Origin: Verrucomicrobiales bacterium
GTDB taxonomy: Bacteria > Verrucomicrobiota > Verrucomicrobiia > Limisphaerales > F1-80-MAGS106
Direction of reading: 5' to 3'
Length of the DNA stretch: 39,248 nucleotides
Assembly: GCA_005805305.1 (NCBI GenBank)
Contig: SYMW01000274.1
Location: forward strand, 1-39,248
Shown: piece by piece, positions 36,401 to 39,248 of the stretch
Layout: every line of letters begins with the position of its first letter
Numbering within the stretch: the stretch's first letter is position 1
Program-made: the position numbers and the translations under genes
The notes under the pieces: generated by a model
Told to the model about the DNA's origin: nothing
What the model saw: only the letters and a program-made list of their open reading frames with translations
The model's database searches: none

Positions 36401-36968
36401 CGCCAATGGCCAGTACCCCCTGATCTGCTGGGTGTCTTCCGATCCGTGGCTTGGGCAGCCGAGGACGAATTATTACCATTGGATACGCGCCGACCAATAT
36501 GGCTACATCCACCATACGAATCACCTCGCCGAATCAATCGCGCGGACCAATCGGACCACCGCGGCGGACGATCATTGGAGCGTGTTCGCCAGCGAGAGGC
36601 GGGAGATTGCCGAGTTCGTGAAGGCCAACCGCATTCGAGGACTGTGCATTCTCCATGGCGATTCCCACATGCTTGCCGCTGATGACGGCAGCAACGGGGA
36701 TTTCGCGGTTGGCGGAGGCGCTCCCATTCCCGTCATGTGCGCCGGCCCACTGGATCAAACAGCGTCGATCAAAGGCGGCTATTACAGCGAAGGCGTCTAC
36801 CGTGTGCGCCCGGGCGAAGGCGGCTTTGGGCTCTTAACCGTGACGGATCGATTCGATCGCATCGATGTTTCTTTCAGCGGGCGGAACAATCTCAATGAAG
36901 AGAAGATCTCGCTGCGGTTCTCGGTGCCCGCCTCGAAGCGGTTCATGGACTTTTTCAAGCGGCCGTGA
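33426..36968 (+). CDS. Fusion of a degenerate prolyl-oligopeptidase module and a PhoD-type phosphatase
   Basis: A 1180-residue exported protein with an N-terminal signal peptide (WLAAMIVHFVWLHPLSAQG). Residues about 30-725 follow prolyl oligopeptidase (S9A): VVDDYHGTKVSDPYRWLEN opening, a propeller, then the alpha/beta-hydrolase part. The nucleophile motif GGSNGG is replaced by GALESG (Leu582 where Ser is expected), the catalytic His by Arg700 (ARRGIG for AGHGAG), and only the Asp (Asp665, EDGEV) remains, so peptidase activity is unlikely. Residues about 735-1180 are a PhoD-type metallophosphatase: the N-terminal GPWSGAVTHSSAIVKARL strand domain, FASC, HLGDMHYED (Asp862), WDDHDF (903-907) and HGDSHM (1077-1082), all apparently intact. 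There is no frameshift or stop at the join. It is the third gene of an operon with the FG-GAP lipoprotein and TPR genes. Phosphodiester or phosphomonoester hydrolysis is inferred. Confidence 0.85.
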   Translation: MKLFLIQISSIRWLAAMIVHFVWLHPLSAQGNPKAPVVDDYHGTKVSDPYRWLENWFDPAVRRWSGGQTKFARAALDALPARAPTEDRFTRHLLAPSSRYSSLEWRRGQLFLLRSSMPDMHPALVSIGSPTDLSWVKVILDPNQWSTVGAVGIDWYVPSLDGRKVAIALSEDGSEFSKLHLCETMTGQRLQDEVPHAQGSKKGRGVAWNRDASGFFYARSSASSERSDSGAALPLRIYFHKLGSPAERDSFELGIDSPRNATAQFQSSPDGRQVLVTVINGLNGERAHYFRDAQGAWKQVAKFEDRVTQAAFGRDPLGSEFNDDHVLLFLARGESANGRILRVPLDATSLSDAQIIVSEKSKKIRDFVPAATGIFLALEQPGTAEIAFFDYSKKDLTHPKNGADTDTGPGVGDMVATRGDEVLYQSLSYTRPPMWMRFDPGNGKSTSQATALAATSPVSFNDVEVVRESAPSNGGGKILLTMIHRKGTRLDGQAPALLATCDSLVSGSSPESEVARRVWLDQGGVIAIANLRDSPRLGPDSQRPGEGIRSLAADADNLANCARRLVELGYSAPAKLALEGALESGVLVGALLARNPGTVRAVVSRSGLHDLLRAELIPNNFIGKTQFDAGASLEQFQGLLGVSPYHGILHKLNYPAVLLLCGAEDGEVDPAHSRKMAARLQAATTPFRPVLVHASATARRGIGSQLMGRIGDLADVYAFLLDQLGIEYSQIDRGPWSGAVTHSSAIVKARLVREGLSARLAVSVSPSLSRPMYFGYSRSDTNRHSIVEFAAEKLRADTQYYYGMEIEGRLDRRNTGLFRTFPAPGPASFTIAFASCAKTGSILDTFDRIRENRPLFFMHLGDMHYEDIRTDSLALFRDAYDRVLASPQQGDLYRSAPLVYVWDDHDFGGNNSDSRAVSHEAALRAFEEYVPHYPLVLAEKQGAVSQSFSVGRVKFIVTDLRSQRNDPRRRDTSRKSMMGSKQKEWFKQELLSANGQYPLICWVSSDPWLGQPRTNYYHWIRADQYGYIHHTNHLAESIARTNRTTAADDHWSVFASERREIAEFVKANRIRGLCILHGDSHMLAADDGSNGDFAVGGGAPIPVMCAGPLDQTASIKGGYYSEGVYRVRPGEGGFGLLTVTDRFDRIDVSFSGRNNLNEEKISLRFSVPASKRFMDFFKRP

Positions 36969-36999
36969 GTTTTAAGGTCGCGGTCAATCCCGTCCGTCC

Positions 37000-38370
37000 T
37001 CAGCCTCCCAAGTTTTTTGGATCACTCACGTCGCCTTTGTTAAAATCCACATAGGCTTCAGTAAGATCCGCCGCATACATGAGGGCGCTCCCGGCACCCA
37101 AATTGAGTCGGATATGCAAATCGAACTCGCCGGGAGCGGCTGCCTCGCACAACACGGGGTATGACACTTTCGTAGGCTGCCCATTTCTTAAGGACCACAC
37201 GACCCGCCGTCCTCCGGGAGCGCTGTAACCAATATCCACTTTCTGCTCGACCACGGTCGCAGGACTGTAGCCGAGCGCGTCGATTATCCGGCCCCAGTTG
37301 GGATCGCCTCCGTGCCAGCTCGTTTTGACTAGAGCGCTGTTGGCGACGGCCCGGGCAGCCGCGTCGGCCTCACGGTTGTTCTTGGCTCCCTCAACTCGAA
37401 CCGTGACGACTCGATGAACGCCTTCGCCGTCGCGAACGATTTTTTTGGCGAGATCCAGGCACACGTGCTCCAAGGCTCGTGAAAATTCGGTGAAACCCGC
37501 GGATCCTTCGGGGTTCTTCCCCGCCTTCACCGCCCTGGCGATCTTCTCGGTGATCGGCGGGTTCTCCGCGAGGCCATTGGCCAGCACCAAGACAGTGTCA
37601 TTGGTGCTCATGTCGCCGTCCACGGTGATCCGGTTGAAACTCTTCGTGACCGCTTCCTGTAGAGCCAGACGCAAGGCGGCTGGGTGGATCGCGGCGTCCG
37701 TGGTTATGAAACAAAGCATGGTGGCGTGGAGCCCTGATGGCGTTGCGGCGGGACGCCTCCCAGACAGGCTCATGCCCGGTTGGATCATGCCCGCGCCTTT
37801 GCACATCCCTCCGATGCACACCGGCTTTCCCGCAACACGCAATTCCACCGCGGCCGTTTTGAGGCGCGTGTCGCTCGTCATGATGGCTTCGGCGGCATGC
37901 TGCGCATGCTCCGCCGAGCCGCCGAGTTCGGCGCAGGCCGCCAAAATCCCCTCCCGCACTCTCTCCATGGGCAGCTCGACGCCGATGCGCCCCGTTGAAG
38001 CCACGAGCACTTGCTCCTCGGGAAGGCGCAATTCCTGGGCGGCCAGGAGCGCCATGGCGCGGGCGTCCTTGATCCCTTGATCGCCAGTGCACGCATTGGC
38101 ATTGCCGGAATTGATGACGATGGCTTGAGCCACTCCACTTTTCACGCGATCGATGCAGAGTTTGACTGGGGCCGCGCAGATCTGATTCGTCGTGAACAGC
38201 CCGGCCACGGCCGCGGGCACCTCGGAGACAATCAAGGCCACGTCCCGCTTGCGCCCTTTGCTGGAGCCCTTGCCTGTTCCTAGTCGTTTGATGTCGCAGA
38301 AGACGCCGGCGCTCAAAAAACCGCGAGGCGCGACTACTGAGCCGGGGATCGTTGTGAATTTCAATTTCAT
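37000..38370 (-). CDS. argJ: Arginine biosynthesis bifunctional protein ArgJ
   Basis: A 456-residue ornithine acetyltransferase/N-acetylglutamate synthase that recycles the acetyl group from N-acetylornithine to glutamate in the cyclic arginine pathway; cytoplasmic. Conserved stretches include GLFTTNQICAAPV, VINSGNANACTGDQG, ASTGRIGVELP, IMTSDT, GGMCKGAGMIQP, ATML (Thr217, autocatalytic nucleophile), VDGDMSTNDT, GDPNWGRI and the C-terminal DLTEAYVDFNKGD. Family length is normally about 400-410; part of the excess is 15 extra residues directly before the ATML self-cleavage site (201-215). It lies 12 nt behind hemL on the same strand, so probably one transcript. No other arginine genes are in the window. 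Confidence 0.96.
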   Translation of the reverse strand: MKLKFTTIPGSVVAPRGFLSAGVFCDIKRLGTGKGSSKGRKRDVALIVSEVPAAVAGLFTTNQICAAPVKLCIDRVKSGVAQAIVINSGNANACTGDQGIKDARAMALLAAQELRLPEEQVLVASTGRIGVELPMERVREGILAACAELGGSAEHAQHAAEAIMTSDTRLKTAAVELRVAGKPVCIGGMCKGAGMIQPGMSLSGRRPAATPSGLHATMLCFITTDAAIHPAALRLALQEAVTKSFNRITVDGDMSTNDTVLVLANGLAENPPITEKIARAVKAGKNPEGSAGFTEFSRALEHVCLDLAKKIVRDGEGVHRVVTVRVEGAKNNREADAAARAVANSALVKTSWHGGDPNWGRIIDALGYSPATVVEQKVDIGYSAPGGRRVVWSLRNGQPTKVSYPVLCEAAAPGEFDLHIRLNLGAGSALMYAADLTEAYVDFNKGDVSDPKNLGG

Positions 38371-38382
38371 GAGTCTAGAGGC

Positions 38383-39248
38383 CTAGCACGCCTTCATGCT
38401 GTCGCTGGCGGCGGAAACTGTTTTTGCAATGTCGTCCATTGAGTGCGCGGAGGAGATGAATCCGGCCTCGAATTGGGAGGGCGCGAGATAGACTCCGCGG
38501 TTTAGCATCCCGTGGAAGAAACGGGCAAAGCGAGCTCGGTCACAGCGCATGGCGTCGTTCACGTTCCAGACCGGAGTTTCCGTGAAGTAACCGCAGAACA
38601 TCGAGCCCGCGCGTTGAAACTGAACGGGCACGCCCGCCGACTTGGCGGCGTCGCGCATGCCGGACTCCAGCGCCTCTCCGAGCTGCTCCAGGTGCGCATA
38701 AACGTCCGCGGATGCCAGCTCCTCCAAGGCGGCAATGCCGGCGCCCATCGCCAACGGGTTGCCGCTCAAAGTGCCTGCCTGATACACCGGTCCGAGCGGC
38801 GCGAGCAAGTCCATGATCTCAGCTCGTCCTCCAAACGCGCCTACCGGCAGCCCGCCTCCAATGATCTTGCCGAAGCAGCTCAAATCAGGGCGGATGCCAT
38901 ACACTTGCTGCGCCCCCCCGGGCGCCAGCCTGAACCCCGTCATCACTTCGTCGAATATCAATAGCGCCCCTTGCTCGCTCGTGATTCGCCTCAGGCACTC
39001 CAGAAAGCCGGGCTTGGGGAGGTAGAGGCCGGCGTTGCCCGGAACGGGCTCGAGGATGATCCCCGCGATCTGGCCGGCGTTCGCCTGAAACGCGGCCGCC
39101 ACGGCTGCCTCGTCGTTGAAGGGGAGCACGATCGTGTGCTCCGTGAACGAAGCAGGAACGCCCGCACTGTCAGGATATCCAAACGTCAAGGCGCCGGACC
39201 CTGCCTTCACCAGCAGCGAATCCGAATGCCCGTGGTAACAGCCTTCGA
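38383..39248 (-). CDS. hemL: Glutamate-1-semialdehyde 2,1-aminomutase, partial
   Basis: The last 287 residues of a PLP enzyme that converts glutamate-1-semialdehyde to 5-aminolevulinate in tetrapyrrole synthesis; the N-terminus lies beyond the right edge. The first residues visible, EGCYHGHSDSLLVKAGSG, are highly characteristic. Further motifs are IILEPVPGNAG, LLIFDEVMTGFR (PLP-contacting Asp) and the Schiff-base lysine in SCFGKIIGGGLPVGAFGG, then GTLSGNPLAM and, near the C-terminus, GVYLAPSQFEAGFISSAH. All match HemL and not acetylornithine or GABA aminotransferases. The gene is cotranscribed with argJ judging from the 12-nt spacing. Confidence 0.96.
   Translation of the reverse strand, partial: EGCYHGHSDSLLVKAGSGALTFGYPDSAGVPASFTEHTIVLPFNDEAAVAAAFQANAGQIAGIILEPVPGNAGLYLPKPGFLECLRRITSEQGALLIFDEVMTGFRLAPGGAQQVYGIRPDLSCFGKIIGGGLPVGAFGGRAEIMDLLAPLGPVYQAGTLSGNPLAMGAGIAALEELASADVYAHLEQLGEALESGMRDAAKSAGVPVQFQRAGSMFCGYFTETPVWNVNDAMRCDRARFARFFHGMLNRGVYLAPSQFEAGFISSAHSMDDIAKTVSAASDSMKAC

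Overview
The window looks like a chromosome segment of a free-living, GC-rich Verrucomicrobiota bacterium, probably of the Pedosphaera/Limisphaerales type. This is inferred from the combination of a PEP-CTERM protein, two orphan pseudopilin-like proteins with an H-X9-DG motif, several secreted FG-GAP/ASPIC-UnbV (CRTAC1-type) proteins, a double DUF1080 protein, and mostly absent Shine-Dalgarno sites. No rRNA, tRNA, CRISPR array, phage gene or transposase gene is visible.

Layout. 1-4.4 kb: an amidohydrolase (+) facing a PEP-CTERM protein (-) and a pseudopilin (-), with a possible tiny gene ahead of the pseudopilin. 4.5-8.2 kb (+): dienelactone hydrolase, Hsp20 and a complete LonA protease. 8.3-11.7 kb (-): cupin, second pseudopilin, GntP-type permease with a large central insertion. 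11.8-16.3 kb (+): M20 peptidase, a DNRLRE-Spondin_N protein, a tandem DUF1080 protein. 16.5-23.2 kb (+): a tightly coupled three-gene operon, a double FG-GAP/ASPIC protein, a SUMF1-fold lipoprotein and a second FG-GAP/ASPIC protein, joined by ATGA overlaps. 23.4-24.5 kb (-): a right-handed beta-helix protein. 24.8-30.0 kb (+): a 1752-residue secreted mosaic (two CBM9-like, three PA14-like, one ThuA-like module) ending at a strong terminator. 30.2-37.0 kb (+): a FG-GAP/ASPIC lipoprotein, a membrane-anchored TPR protein and a 1180-residue fusion of a catalytically degenerate prolyl-oligopeptidase module to an apparently intact PhoD-type phosphatase. 37.0-39.2 kb (-): hemL (cut by the window edge) followed by argJ.

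How the genes work together. Most of the window encodes exported proteins for the cell surface or polymer and peptide use; housekeeping functions are limited to proteostasis (Hsp20-Lon), arginine synthesis and tetrapyrrole synthesis.

The most unusual signals are: (1) a dispersed element of about 160 bp with terminal inverted repeats, found at three of the four convergent gene junctions, starting one base after the TGA stop of the upstream gene in two of them, and carrying a degenerate reading frame; (2) the pseudo-POP/PhoD fusion; (3) an ArgJ with a 15-residue insertion at its self-cleavage site; (4) the FG-GAP/SUMF1/FG-GAP operon, in which the SUMF1 protein lacks the cysteines of true formylglycine-generating enzymes.
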